From contig NC_132879.1 of assembly GCF_030463535.1 (NCBI RefSeq), forward strand, positions 47,062,094-47,126,093: 64,000 nucleotides of DNA. Reading direction: 5' to 3'. Both the position numbers and the translations under genes were made by a program. The notes below the pieces were generated by a model. It ran no database searches, was not told where the DNA came from, and saw only the letters and a program-made list of their open reading frames with translations. This document shows, piece after piece, positions 23,301 to 31,166 of this stretch; position 1 is the stretch's first letter, and each line of letters begins with the position of its first letter. Origin of the DNA: Salminus brasiliensis (taxonomy: Eukaryota; Chordata; Actinopteri; Characiformes; Bryconidae).

Positions 23301-23843
23301 GCCTTTAAAAGTCTTTAAAACATAAAAGTCTGTATGTATTTTTCTGGTGCATGCCAGGCACAAATAATCCACCAGGGAGCAAAAAACATGCATCTGATAG
23401 AATTTTCTTATGCTATATAATTATTTCTCATTGATTTATTCATTATATATTATTACTATTTATATATTATTACATATTTTTAAGATAATTAATTTTATTT
23501 ATCACACTGATGTCTCACTTGTCTAACTTTCTTTTTTAAATGGTTAACTTTCTATATTGCCGTGTAGCAATTATTATACAATGAAATTCAGTTTTGTACA
23601 TCTCATTCAGATGTAAAAACTTTGTGTTGAAGTTTAGGAAACAAATGAGGCGTTTTAGAGGACATGGACTGGAACTGGTCATTCTGTTAAATATCTGTAT
23701 TAAATATCAGAAAGTGTCATTCATTCTGGATGCAATAAGCATCATACCAACACACTCTTTTTGTCTGAAAGCAGGGAGAAGGCGAGAGCAGTGAGTCCGT
23801 TCAGCTGAAGTCCTCTCAGGCAGAGAGATGGGTGTGGGGATAG
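3988..23843 (+). CDS. elapor1: ELAPOR1 (KIAA1324/EIG121): endosome-lysosome membrane protein, whole coding span
   Basis: Twenty-two coding exons join with matching phases at every border to 3003 nt, 1000 residues plus stop; human ELAPOR1 is about 1010. The product is a type I membrane protein: signal peptide (1-22), extracellular/lumenal cysteine-rich GCC2/GCC3-type repeats (about 65-430 and 555-632), a mannose-6-phosphate-receptor-homology region (about 633-862), a membrane helix (about 893-917) and an acidic cytoplasmic tail. The tail holds YSRL (927-930), a YxxΦ endosomal sorting motif. The family acts in the trans-Golgi, endosomes and lysosomes, in autophagy and in secretory granule maturation. 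ELAPOR1 rather than ELAPOR2 is chosen because of tail features [22 protein letters not shown] and SVQLK. Several N-glycosylation sequons are present. The start at 3988 is the first ATG ahead of a clear signal peptide. The final residues (AERWVWG) diverge from the mammalian ending I recall. The paralogue call is from memory and not searched. Confidence 0.9.
4483..4514. repeat. TG microsatellite
   Basis: Uninterrupted TG dinucleotides in intron 1 of elapor1. Confidence 0.9.
7424..7875 (-). repeat. Non-LTR retroposon 3' tail, antisense
   Basis: GATA units at 7424-7441 run into TCACTTTATTTATCCCACAG, the reverse complement of a typical fish LINE/SINE 3' end whose tail is a short tandem repeat. 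The region up to about 7875 (…ctccttactgctgcggagct type) fits the same repeat body. It contains an internal duplication of ACATTAATATAATGTA at 7554 and 7613. Confidence 0.6.
7982..8102 (+). CDS. elapor1: elapor1 coding exon 2
   Basis: Residues 32-72. Carries [17 protein letters not shown], the conserved first module of the family. The acceptor is (TG)n-ttccag; the donor is A|GTAAGT, phase 1. Confidence 0.85.
8347..8536 (+). CDS. elapor1: elapor1 coding exon 3
   Basis: Residues 72-135. Cysteine-rich [16 protein letters not shown] and [14 protein letters not shown] pattern, then the FDQW region. Donor AA|GTCAGT, phase 2. Together with exon 4 it forms an N-glycosylation sequon (NNSS) across the junction. 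Confidence 0.85.
8647..8794 (+). CDS. elapor1: elapor1 coding exon 4
   Basis: Residues 135-184, including [20 protein letters not shown] and ending FFEFF. Acceptor ATCAG, donor GTGAGT, phase 0. Confidence 0.85.
8795..10362 (+). other. elapor1 intron 4
   Basis: A 1.57 kb intron with no recognised exon, RNA gene or named repeat. T-rich around 9820-9850. Confidence 0.5.
10363..10452 (+). CDS. elapor1: elapor1 coding exon 5
   Basis: Residues 185-214, starting [10 protein letters not shown], conserved in the family directly after FEFF. Acceptor GATCCAG, donor ACA|GTGAGT, phase 0. Confidence 0.85.
10453..11057 (+). other. elapor1 intron 5
   Basis: A 605 bp intron. It contains a small duplication (agtggattcca at 10793 and 10809) and nothing gene-like. 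Confidence 0.5.
11058..11163 (+). CDS. elapor1: elapor1 coding exon 6
   Basis: Residues 215-250, containing NILYWRTTG and [12 protein letters not shown] as in the family. Acceptor TTGTAG, donor G|GTGAGA, phase 1. Confidence 0.85.
11285..11434 (+). CDS. elapor1: elapor1 coding exon 7
   Basis: Residues 250-300. Two cysteine-rich GCC2/GCC3-type units: [19 protein letters not shown] and [17 protein letters not shown]. Acceptor gcag after a TG run; donor G|GTAGGT, phase 1. Confidence 0.88.
11468..11929 (+). mobile_element. Internally deleted Tc1 element with both inverted ends
   Basis: Left end CTCTATATGGACAAAG; right end ttttgtccatatagtgta, its inverse. TA lies at each border, as expected for the Tc1 TA target. 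Near 11600-11705 the + strand still reads [20 protein letters not shown], the N-terminal DNA-binding start of a fish Tc1 transposase. The catalytic part is gone, leaving about 460 bp. It sits in intron 7 of elapor1. Confidence 0.75.
11930..12203. mobile_element. Right half of a short Tc1-derived element
   Basis: Shares the sequence order of 26680-26935 and 32822-33072 (ATTCCAGAGAACACAG, then CTGGCATTAG, CAGGGAC and the GGACATATAGTGTA end). It directly abuts the previous element, so one may have inserted into the other. Confidence 0.7.
12371..12459 (+). CDS. elapor1: elapor1 coding exon 8
   Basis: Residues 300-329, [19 protein letters not shown] and HTACDSSGK. Acceptor gttttag; donor AAA|GTAGGG, phase 0. 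Confidence 0.85.
12548..12731 (+). CDS. elapor1: elapor1 coding exon 9
   Basis: Residues 330-391. [13 protein letters not shown], then the cysteine repeat [16 protein letters not shown]. Sequons NVT and NSS. Acceptor TTTCAG, donor G|GTATAA, phase 1. Confidence 0.87.
12732..13903 (+). other. elapor1 intron 9
   Basis: A 1.17 kb intron. Part of it (13020-13340) may be an unnamed dispersed repeat. No exon is seen; the - strand frame at 13724-13945 overlaps exon 10 and is a shadow. Confidence 0.45.
13904..14032 (+). CDS. elapor1: elapor1 coding exon 10
   Basis: Residues 391-434. [20 protein letters not shown] is highly typical of the family. Acceptor GTCCAG, donor G|GTAAGA, phase 1. Confidence 0.88.
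14065..14158. mobile_element. Very short Tc1-derived element
   Basis: Begins with aaaaagtattgggacgcc and ends with gtgtccacaaacatttgagc, the two end motifs of the Tc1 family found elsewhere in this window, only about 90 bp apart. Confidence 0.5.
14680..14973. mobile_element. MITE with 27-bp inverted ends
   Basis: AGCTGTGTCTGAAACTGTGC at the left is mirrored by the right end, whose reverse complement reads AGCTGTGTCTTTAACTGTTC, and both continue with CCTATTC. This gives about 27 bp of inverted repeat with three or four mismatches around a 294 bp body. No coding sequence. It lies in intron 10 of elapor1. Confidence 0.75.
14974..15268 (+). other. Rest of elapor1 intron 10
   Basis: AT-rich DNA with a TTA/T run near 15050-15080. 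Nothing gene-like is seen. Confidence 0.5.
15269..15359 (+). CDS. elapor1: elapor1 coding exon 11
   Basis: Residues 434-464, [20 protein letters not shown] then LRVPGF. Acceptor GTTCAG, donor AA|GTGAGT, phase 2. Confidence 0.87.
15561..15663 (+). CDS. elapor1: elapor1 coding exon 12
   Basis: Residues 464-498, containing [19 protein letters not shown], a strong family signature. Acceptor TTCACAG, donor ATG|GTAAAC, phase 0. Confidence 0.88.
15664..16831 (+). other. elapor1 intron 12
   Basis: A 1.17 kb intron, AT-rich, with no recognised repeat or exon. Confidence 0.5.
16832..16969 (+). CDS. elapor1: elapor1 coding exon 13
   Basis: Residues 499-544, with [17 protein letters not shown] and [11 protein letters not shown]. 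Sequon NAS. Acceptor GCTGCAG, donor GAT|GTAAGT, phase 0. Confidence 0.87.
16970..17945 (+). other. elapor1 intron 13
   Basis: A 976 bp AT-rich intron. The + strand frame at 17420-17641 has no recognisable domain. Nothing else is seen. Confidence 0.5.
17946..18209 (+). CDS. elapor1: elapor1 coding exon 14
   Basis: Residues 545-632, the largest exon. [13 protein letters not shown] precedes a cysteine-rich block: [37 protein letters not shown] and [12 protein letters not shown]. Acceptor ATCAG, donor AAG|GTGCGT, phase 0. Confidence 0.9.
18297..18470 (+). CDS. elapor1: elapor1 coding exon 15 (start of MRH region)
   Basis: Residues 633-690, [18 protein letters not shown], then [20 protein letters not shown]. 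Two sequons (NRT, NIS). The mannose-6-phosphate-receptor-homology region begins here. Acceptor TTGCAG, donor GAG|GTACAT, phase 0. Confidence 0.88.
18471..19466 (+). other. elapor1 intron 15
   Basis: A 996 bp intron. It contains a ggggcccctaagc-type motif twice (18585-18620 and about 18945), which suggests the edges of a roughly 370 bp insertion, not classified. Confidence 0.4.
19467..19656 (+). CDS. elapor1: elapor1 coding exon 16 (MRH region)
   Basis: Residues 691-754, [15 protein letters not shown] and [12 protein letters not shown], ending SLADTFLG. Sequon NVT. Acceptor CTGCAG, donor G|GTGAGT, phase 1. Confidence 0.88.
19657..20321 (+). other. elapor1 intron 16, upstream part
   Basis: No exon or named repeat. 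The + strand frame at 19959-20252 has no domain I recognise and is most likely chance. Confidence 0.45.
20322..20371 (+). repeat. CT microsatellite forming the exon 17 acceptor
   Basis: About 50 nt of CT repeat, broken only by single A bases, ends directly in the CAG acceptor of exon 17. It therefore serves as an oversized polypyrimidine tract. Confidence 0.85.
20372..20468 (+). CDS. elapor1: elapor1 coding exon 17
   Basis: Residues 754-786, [13 protein letters not shown] and LPDINFFF. Donor CG|GTGAGT, phase 2; the arginine codon is completed by exon 18. Confidence 0.85.
20469..21703 (+). other. elapor1 intron 17
   Basis: A 1.24 kb intron. Holds AAT repeats near 20490-20506 leading into a short SINE-like stretch (20506-20555), a G run at 20677-20687 and otherwise unclassified DNA. 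Confidence 0.45.
21704..21805 (+). CDS. elapor1: elapor1 coding exon 18
   Basis: Residues 786-820, [16 protein letters not shown], a conserved MRH segment. The acceptor ATCCAAG is weak, but frame and homology fix it. Donor AG|GTGTGT, phase 2. Confidence 0.83.
21906..21941 (+). repeat. TG microsatellite forming the exon 19 acceptor
   Basis: A TG-rich run, uninterrupted from about 21914, ends in TTCAG at exon 19, with almost no polypyrimidine tract between repeat and splice site. Confidence 0.8.
21942..22068 (+). CDS. elapor1: elapor1 coding exon 19 (end of MRH region)
   Basis: Residues 820-862, [20 protein letters not shown], then [16 protein letters not shown], strongly conserved. Donor CAG|GTAGCT, phase 0. 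Confidence 0.88.
22069..22627 (+). other. elapor1 intron 19
   Basis: A 559 bp intron with no named repeat or exon. Confidence 0.5.
22628..22806 (+). CDS. elapor1: elapor1 coding exon 20 (membrane helix)
   Basis: Residues 863-922. [11 protein letters not shown], then a single hydrophobic helix (about 893-917, [20 protein letters not shown]) with a basic stop-transfer KKNKK on the cytoplasmic side. Donor AA|GTGAGT, phase 2. Confidence 0.9.
22898..23066 (+). CDS. elapor1: elapor1 coding exon 21 (cytoplasmic tail)
   Basis: Residues 922-978. LEYKYSRLV contains YSRL, a YxxΦ adaptor-binding sorting motif close to the membrane. An acidic cluster (about 950-961) follows, then VVYSN and [11 protein letters not shown]. 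Donor AAG|GTTAGA, phase 0. Confidence 0.88.
23067..23774 (+). other. elapor1 intron 21
   Basis: A 708 bp AT-rich intron with runs of TATTA near 23440-23500. No exon is seen. Confidence 0.5.
23775..23843 (+). CDS. elapor1: elapor1 coding exon 22 (C terminus)
   Basis: Residues 979-1000 and TAG stop. [14 protein letters not shown] retains the family SVQLK block; the last residues AERWVWG are not conserved as far as I can tell. Acceptor AAAGCAG. Confidence 0.8.
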   Translation, partial: GEGESSESVQLKSSQAERWVWG

Positions 23844-24354
23844 TGCACCGCAGGCAGGAGGAGGTCACACTTCACACAGGACGGAGGAGACAGAGACAGA
23901 GACTCTCTTCTGCTTGCTGGGATCATCTGGGCTCTCCCACATCTCTGTACTCCCACATCTCTCTGTACTTGTCCTAACCCACTTTGACCAACTGGGGACA
24001 ATCCTCAGAAATGTCTTAACTGTTTACATATCTCTTTAGGTTCCATATGCAGCGTGGGAACACTTTAAATTCAGGACTCCCAAGAGGCAAGAGGCTCCCA
24101 AATCCAAGCATTCATTACTGTGTATATATTTGCATACGCACAAATAGATTTTCTACACGAATAGTGTAACATTCTTTCCTCAAACTTCCAGTTTATCCAG
24201 TTTGTAGAGATTTTTAATGGTTTTGGTGGTTTATTGTGAAATGCATGCGTCCACAGCAGGATTATGTAAATATGCTAGGTTTGTAATGGGGACATAGAAT
24301 GAGTGAGTAAACACGGTTTAGGAAACAGCACAATATTTCCTCAGTTGTGCCATC
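23844..24354 (+). other. elapor1 3' UTR, proximal part
   Basis: Follows the stop codon without an obvious intron. No AATAAA occurs here, so the transcript probably runs on. AATAAA hexamers exist at about 25153 and 26266; the latter, following GC-balanced non-repeat DNA, is the better candidate end. Confidence 0.45.
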
Positions 24355-24357
24355 ATG

Positions 24358-25050
24358 CCAACACTAAATGGACAAAAGTATTGGGACACCTACACATTGG
24401 GTGCTTTTATGACATCCCATTCTATATTCATAAGCATTAACAAGGAGCCGATCCTCCCTTTTAGAGCTATAACAGCTCCTCTGGGAAGGCTTTCTACAAG
24501 ATTTTGGATTGTGGCTGTTGACGTGTTACTCATTCAACCAGAAGAGCATTTGTGAGGCCAGACACTAAGGTTAGTCAAGCTCACAATCTCCATCCTAGTT
24601 TATCCCAAAGGTGTTGATTGGGGTTAGGGCTCTGTGCAGGTCAGTCACGTTCTCCAGACCAAACTCACCCAACCATGCCTTTATGGACCTTACTTTGTTT
24701 ACTTGCCAGAATAGAAAAGGGCCTTCCCCAAACTGTTTCCACTAAGTTGGAAATTTACAGCGGTCCAATGTCTTGCTGATGCTGCAGTAAGATTTCCCTT
24801 CACTGGAACTAAGATGCTCATAGGCCAACCCCATAAAACCCCAGAGCATTATCCCTCCTCCACCAAACTTTACTGTGGACACAGAGCAGTCTTGCAGGTA
24901 ATATTTTTCTGGCTTTTGCCAAACCCAGACATATCTATCAGACTGCCAAATGGAGAAGAACCCACAAAATACACTTCTACTGCTTCAGAGTCTTGTGCCG
25001 GTGTTCTTAACATCACTCCATCCTCTCATTTGGAGCAGTATCGGTAATTG
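24358..25050 (-). mobile_element. Truncated Tc1 transposon, - strand
   Basis: Starts with the end motif GGACAAAAGTATTGGGACAC. On the - strand the following DNA matches fish Tc1 transposase order: C-terminal part first (about 24440-24800), then the catalytic core (near 24850-24960, TTTGGCAAAAGCC). It breaks off near 25050, so the N-terminal half is missing. Stops and frameshifts are frequent. Confidence 0.7.
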
Positions 25051-26413
25051 TGTTTAAAGTGTTTGTATTCACTATATACATATAAGCTACCAAGCAAATA
25101 TCCTGTTTATAATAACAAGTTTAGACACTGAAAAAAAAACACTAAATTCCAAAATAAACTGATTCATTTAACTGATTACAGTTGTAGAAGACCAGAATGT
25201 TGCCCTATGTACCACGGAAATCTATTGGAGGTTATTCTTGCTTACTTGAAATGCATGTATTTCACAAAACAAAAACACCAAAATAATTAAAAACAGAAAC
25301 TGGAACAGTGTGTTTTGTTGAGCCCACAAACAGAATCGCAAGGTCGATTGTCACAGAAGTCACATTTGCCGCGAAGTAGCCCTGCATTCAACAGGATACA
25401 TACACATGAACATATTGTCGCTGTCAAAAACCTTGTATCTACATTTTTGTTTTTCACGCTTAGAAATAATCTGGCAATTTCGAATCTAGCAGTTATGTTT
25501 TATTGGGTCAAAAGTTCATGATGACTCAACCAATAGAAATGCTCCAAAATGCTTCATTTTAAAGATACAAGCTTTTTGCATGACATGAGCGATATACAGT
25601 AACGTAATCCATTATTGAGTACTTACAAGACAGCCTAGATTCCCCTTTATGACAGAACTCAGCAGAGTACACCGGTGTGTTATTTCAGAGAACCTGCTGT
25701 GTGCTGCTTCAGTACGCTGTTCATTTTTTTTGCATGGTCACACAGATCAGATGATCTGAAGCAAAATCTGTGCAATAACTTCTAATCCTCTCTGAGTCCC
25801 ATTTTAGCAACCACTGCAGAACACGGCTGTCACTTTTGAATATTTCAAGCAGTCAGGGCTCATGAGCTGAAATGCGTCTGAAGACGTCTTCGCTCATTCC
25901 CAAAAATGCCAGTCATTTTGTTTCCGTGTGCATGTTCAAACCTGAAACTCAGGCTTGTAAAAGAGTGTCTGAAACAGGTGGGGTGATTAAAGGAACCCTC
26001 TTTTAGTTCTCACTCATAGTCTACATCCAGCATTCAGCCAACAGAGGGCGGCAGAGGCAGCACTGGTTCAACCCAGCAAGCTGCACTTCCACCCATAGCC
26101 CCACCCCTCTTCTGTTACCATAGATACTGTGGAGGACAAGAGCCAGTACTGTTTTCTATTTTCTATTTTGTATCGTTGTGTATTTTGAGCTGTAAAGAGT
26201 TATTGTTGAAAATATTTCTAATTGTTTTTTTCCCCCTCCCTGAGTAAAGTTCAGCTAATGCTTTAATAAATTTTAGAGCGCTTTACCCTCTACTGAACGT
26301 CCACGCCTTTTAACTAGGTTGAAACAGTCCACAGAATGTCTCAGGTTTTACATGCAATGTGGGAACACTTCTTTGCATCATGATCTTCGTTCCCTTATTC
26401 AAGTGTCAATGTA
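25051..26413 (+). other. Probable distal elapor1 3' UTR / intergenic
   Basis: No repeat of known type and no ORF with a domain. AATAAA at 26265-26270 lies 2.4 kb after the elapor1 stop and could be its poly(A) signal. This is an inference from position only. Confidence 0.4.
26265..26270 (+). terminator. Candidate elapor1 poly(A) signal
   Basis: AATAAA within CTTTAATAAATTTTAG. It lies between the elapor1 stop and the next transposon cluster. A second hexamer near 25153 is the main alternative. Confidence 0.3.
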
Positions 26414-26935
26414 TACTCTATATGGACAAAAGTATTGGGACACCTGCTCATTCATTGTTTCATGTTTAAAAAAAAAAAAAAAAAGTTTGTCCTGCTTTTG
26501 GTGGAGTAACTGTCTCTACTGTCCAGGGAATGTTGGAGCCTAGATGGAGCACTGCTGTGAGGATCTGATTGCATTCAGTGATCACAAGCGTGTCAGTGAG
26601 GTCAGGATGTTGGATGATCACCATCACAGCTCTTCTCCAGTTCCCTAACTCATCCCAAAAGAACTGGATGGAGCACCACCATCATTCCAGAGAACACACA
26701 GTTCCACTGCTCCACAGCTCAATGCTGGGGGCTTTATACCCCCTCTAGCCCAAGCCTGGTATTAGGAATGGCGCCAATAGGTTCCTGTTTATCTGCTTCA
26801 TATTCTATTGCCAGTACTTCTCTGCAAGGGCTACACAAGCTGTGTGTGTGTGTCAGCAATGGGTGCAACCTAAAGTAGCTGAATGCATTCAACAGAAGGG
26901 GTGTCCACATGTGTATATGCGTGGCTGTACATACA
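26414..26935. mobile_element. Short Tc1-derived element, near full length
   Basis: Left end CTCTATATGGACAAAAGTAT; right end ggggtgtccacatgtgtata, a degraded inverse. The body (520 bp) is collinear with 32551-33072. Its middle, ATTCCAGAGAACACACAG, is a piece of the antisense transposase gene of the same family, so this is an internally deleted, non-autonomous copy. It contains a 16-nt A run. Confidence 0.75.
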
Positions 26936-27480
26936 GTGGCATGCAAGCGTTTCGCCACCCCTTGCAGTTTTGTAACTGTGAATAGGTAAACAAGTAAAAG
27001 AATGACCTGACCTGGAATTGCATAAAAGTAATTAAAGTAAAAAAAATATTTTTCCCCAAACATGCATTTGCTCAGCGCAGGAGAAAAAACTTCATCAGTC
27101 AACAGGGCTTGTTTCCCTACTGCATTAGACTTTAAACTTTAGGTGCTGAGTTTTGTTGTGAGGATGCAGAAAAGGCATTCTTTTGAAGACTTTTTTAGAA
27201 AGGTAATATTCATGCAGGAAATGCTGCACACTAAAACAGTCCACCACCACTCAAGAGAGTGCAAAATCTTGCCTTTTTAGCAATCCTAGGAGCAGTTCTC
27301 TCAGGAGGTTTCCCCTATTATCCAGACCTCGACTTGACCTCCATAGTTCCTGTTAACTGCCATTTCTTTATTACATCACAAATGAAAGGAATAACAGCTT
27401 CCTAAAAGGCTTTGCTATCTTCTTATAGCCTTCTCTGCTTTGTGGGCATCAGTTAGTGCTGGGCAGCTGTATATATGTAT
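26932..27480. mobile_element. Second Tc1-type end and unclassified repeat
   Basis: TACAGTGGCATGCAAGCGTT followed by a CACCCC block is typical of another fish Tc1 end. The DNA after it to about 27480 looks like a dispersed repeat, but no transposase piece could be read. It directly abuts the previous element. Confidence 0.4.
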
Positions 27481-29039
27481 GTAAGCCTACAGTGACAGCA
27501 ACATATAGCAATATATACGTGATGATGGAATTGAGGAATACATTTATTAAAGGACAAGGCAGAAATGGCCACTTGAGCCTCCTTAAAAGCTCAGGTCAGT
27601 CTTGAAGCAGAGCAGCTGCTAGATGTTCTGCTCACATCTGCAAGCAACTCAAGTATTCACCAGCAAAACAGTCAGTGGAGTATGTTGCAACCTCTAAAAA
27701 ATGAATTAGTAAAAAGCCTTCTTTTTAGGTACAGCTGAAAACGTCCTCCAGCGAGCACAAAGGAGGGAGGAAGTACCAGGGCCGGGTACAGGAAGGATCC
27801 TGTCAGTACAGAGAAGATAAATAAGAAGCAGGCAATCCTAACACTGTTACTCTAAAGATCTCATCTCTTTCCCAGCAGCAGAAATTGTATTTTTAAAATG
27901 TGTTCATGGTGGAGATGTACAACAGTGCCTTTTTCAGACTGAACACTTTTACTATGAACAACACTGCATATAGACACTCAGAATACAGTAGAACTATTGG
28001 ATAGTGTTGGATAGTTGGATAGGGGTAGTTGCTATAAGTTGAGTCAAGTTTCTCTATAATGAACCATTTCACAATAAAGCACTCAAAGAAATGACTGTTT
28101 ACATCTCAACAACACCCTATCCAGACATTTTGAAAGATGACGTCAGCGTAAATGTGTGCTGGAGGTTTTTGCTTCATAATGGGTTGGGGGAGTTGGAGAA
28201 GTGGAGGGAAAGCATATAATTACTGGTTCATAATAAGTGTTTTCCCTCCAACTTGATGCATGCTGATATATAAAAATCATACAACATTTTAGAGGCATAT
28301 GCTGTCACGCTGTCAAAAAAAAGGTATATATCTTTTTGCCATTTTTCACTGTTTAACATAATTTGAATCTGGCTGTCATAAATTCATGAAAAGATCAATA
28401 GAAATGCTCCAAATGACCTGGAATAAAATCTTTTTACATGGGCGTTCATTGAAAGTTAAGGTTTCTTCTTTCTCCTGTAAATTGTTATTTTGGAGATACT
28501 GTCAAACAATTGGTCATTTTTGACAGTGATGATACTAGTGCAATGTTTTTTTAAATGCTCATAATTTAATTAAAAAAGGTAAACTGTCATATTTTATTTT
28601 CATTACACGTGAAGTGACTTTTTTGTGTATAGCTTATAAAGATCATTAATCTAGTATCTCAAATTATTCAAATATTTCTTAAGATCCAGTAGAAAATTAT
28701 GTATAATACAGAACTGTCCAGCCACTGACAAGTGAGTTCATTTATACACTAAATACTTGGCTGGGACTGTGATGTATCCCTCTGCTGGCCTGAGTTGGGA
28801 GCTCATGCCACACTATGCATGAGCAAAGCTCCGCCTTTCATCTCTCCCCTCTCTCCTCCTCGTAAGCATCTCAGTTTTGGGTGTTCGTTGTGACGTGTTA
28901 CCCTGCTTACTCTGAAATGGTTGCGGCTCCATGTTTGTTCTGGTTTTGACCCTCTGATTTGTATGGATCATGGATTTGCCTGTTCCCTAAACTCCCCTGT
29001 TTCCTAAACTCTGCCTGTCCTGATAATAAGAGTATTGCT
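27481..29039. other. Intergenic / possible distal tspan9 3' UTR
   Basis: No gene is seen. - strand AATAAA hexamers (TTTATT on +) occur at 27543 and 28593. Either could end a long tspan9 transcript, whose stop is at 31095. Confidence 0.35.
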
Positions 29040-29870
29040 TTAGCTGTAATGAAGCCTCTCTGCACATACAGCCTGCCTCAACCCATACATTACAGGTGCT
29101 CCTTTACTACAGTTTACTAAATCAGCGCAGCATGGCATGGAGGCAATCAGCTTAGATTCTTTATGGGGTTCAGGTCTCGTGAGTAGTCCTACTGGAAAAA
29201 AGGAAAGTGGCATCTCCATAAAGCTCGTCAACAGATGGAAGCATTAAGAGTCTGGTCCTTTTCCTCCTCAGCCCAAGCAAGTCGCTTCTGGCGCTGCCTC
29301 TGGTTCAGGAGTGGCTTGCTATTAGGAATGCGGCAGTGGTAGCCCATTTCCTGGAGACGTCTGTGTGTGGTGGCTATTGATACACTGCCGCCAGCCTCAG
29401 TCCAAGTTCTTTAATCAACTTTTCTTGACAAGCCTCTCACAACTGAGGTCATCCCTGTTGCTCGTGCACCCTTTCCTACCACGTTTCCCTCTTCCAGACA
29501 ACAGTCCATTAATACTGAATACTTGGCACAACACATGGGTAACTGTCAACTCAAGTATTTCTACTGTTTGAATAGTAAATTACTCAAACTTGAAGTCTTC
29601 TAATGTGTATATGTATATATAATGTTATAATAATGTGAGATACTGGATTTTTGATTTTCATGAGGGATAAATAAAAGAAAAAAGGATTGAAATACATCAC
29701 TTTAGGTGTAAATATATAAATATAAAACATTTGTATTTATATTGTGGTCTTTTTACGTTTTTTACATTTTCTGAGTAGCACTAGTATGATGAATGGCTAA
29801 ATGAGCATTATATGAACAAGCACCTGTAACTTTTAGAGTTTTTTCTCATAGTTCAAGTTTTACTGGAAGT
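29040..29870 (-). mobile_element. Degenerate Tc1/mariner remnant, - strand
   Basis: On the - strand 29420-29245 resembles the N-terminal half of another Tc1 transposase family (its antisense block CGCTGCCTCTGGTTCAGGAG is diagnostic). The sequence at 29638-29690 (GAGATACTGGATTTTTGATT) matches that family's terminal region. The middle has decayed beyond reading. Confidence 0.6.
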
Positions 29871-31094
29871 CTCTTCCCAGATAGATCTCCTTTATATCCC
29901 TCTATTGACTCCACTTACTTCAGACAACTGACGAAACGATCGCAGCTCAGGAGCAGCCAACAAAGGAGAAATTATCAGCGAGGAAGTGGGAAAACAAATC
30001 GTTTTCGCTCTCCGGGGAGGCCTGTGTCTTTGACCGGTCTCAGATACTGACTTCACAAACACACTGGGGACAGTTTCCAATCCATATGTCCTCTGCATTT
30101 CAATGCGTTCATGGTAGATGAACTCATGAGGCTATTTCTAATAATACCCAATACCTAAGTGTCATTCTGTTTGTTCATGTTTGCTTTGAGTAGAGCTCTC
30201 TATCGATCTCTCCATCTCGCTCTCTCCACCAAGCGTTTCACGATCTGTCCTTCCAAATGACTAGGCTGGGATGGCTCGTTGGCCCCAGCCGGGAAGGCGC
30301 ACTTTGAAAAGATCAGTGAATGCAGGAACAAAAGAGCTGCGGCGAGAGTCAGTGGTCAACAGAGGCCCGAGGCAACATGATTGTCAGTCAGCAGCAGCGT
30401 GCAGCAGACCTCTCTCTCTCTCTCTCGCTTTCTGTCTGCCTACTCATGACATATGCACACAGACAAACGAGCCGACACACAGCGCTTATGATAAACAGCA
30501 GTATATTCATCTTATGTTTATAGGATACATAGGTCAAGTGAATAAGTGCCAAACTGTACATATAAGCAAATTCTGAGTGTGTGTGTGTGGGTGTGGATGA
30601 GAGACAGAGAGAGAAAGAAAAAGTGAGAATGTGAGTGTTTGGTACATTCTTCTACTGGTGGACAGACTTCTGCGTCATCTAGGAACTCTTGCATCTCCTC
30701 GGCTGGTACGTCACTTCAAAGTTCAAGAGAATACTTTAATAAAAGCAGAAAAACTCCCAATGCCCAATGTAATCCTCCCGCGAACCAGAAGCCATCTCTG
30801 CTTCTCTAAAATTCCTTTCATTTAGGATTTCTCCCCGCCCCCCCGACAGTCCTCAAAGGCCGTTGCTGCCCTTGAACAGCGCTTTAGCGGTTTTTGAAAT
30901 AAGTTTTCAATGTACAGTATTAAAAAAAATTACAGTTACAGGATTTCAGAGACTACGTTCCTCAGATATGGTAAAATATCCAGGAACGGAAAGAAGCAGG
31001 AATTGAAATGGCATATACGGGGGCTCTGGGAGTTGTAGTTTTTTGTGTTGGTTGTTTTTTTTTGTTTGTTTTTTTAACACCTTAGGCAGCTCTT
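29871..31094 (-). other. tspan9 3' UTR and flank
   Basis: Lies directly downstream of the tspan9 stop. CT-rich runs occur at 30190-30230 and 30410-30430, a T run at 31050-31075. A - strand ATTAAA poly(A) variant is at about 30734. No repeat family or other gene is recognised. The + strand frame at 30271-30576 has no domain. Confidence 0.45.
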
Positions 31095-31166
31095 CTAGGC
31101 ATCATACTTCTTCCCCGCTCTGTGGATCTGCTGGTACAGGGTCATGGAGAACGCCATGCCGAGAAG
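31095..31166 (-). CDS. tspan9: tspan9 coding exon 7 (C terminus)
   Basis: Residues 217-239 and TAG stop: [18 protein letters not shown] then KKYDA. Acceptor CCTGCAG. It completes the fourth membrane helix and the short cytoplasmic tail. Confidence 0.92.
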   Translation of the reverse strand, partial: LLGMAFSMTLYQQIHRAGKKYDA

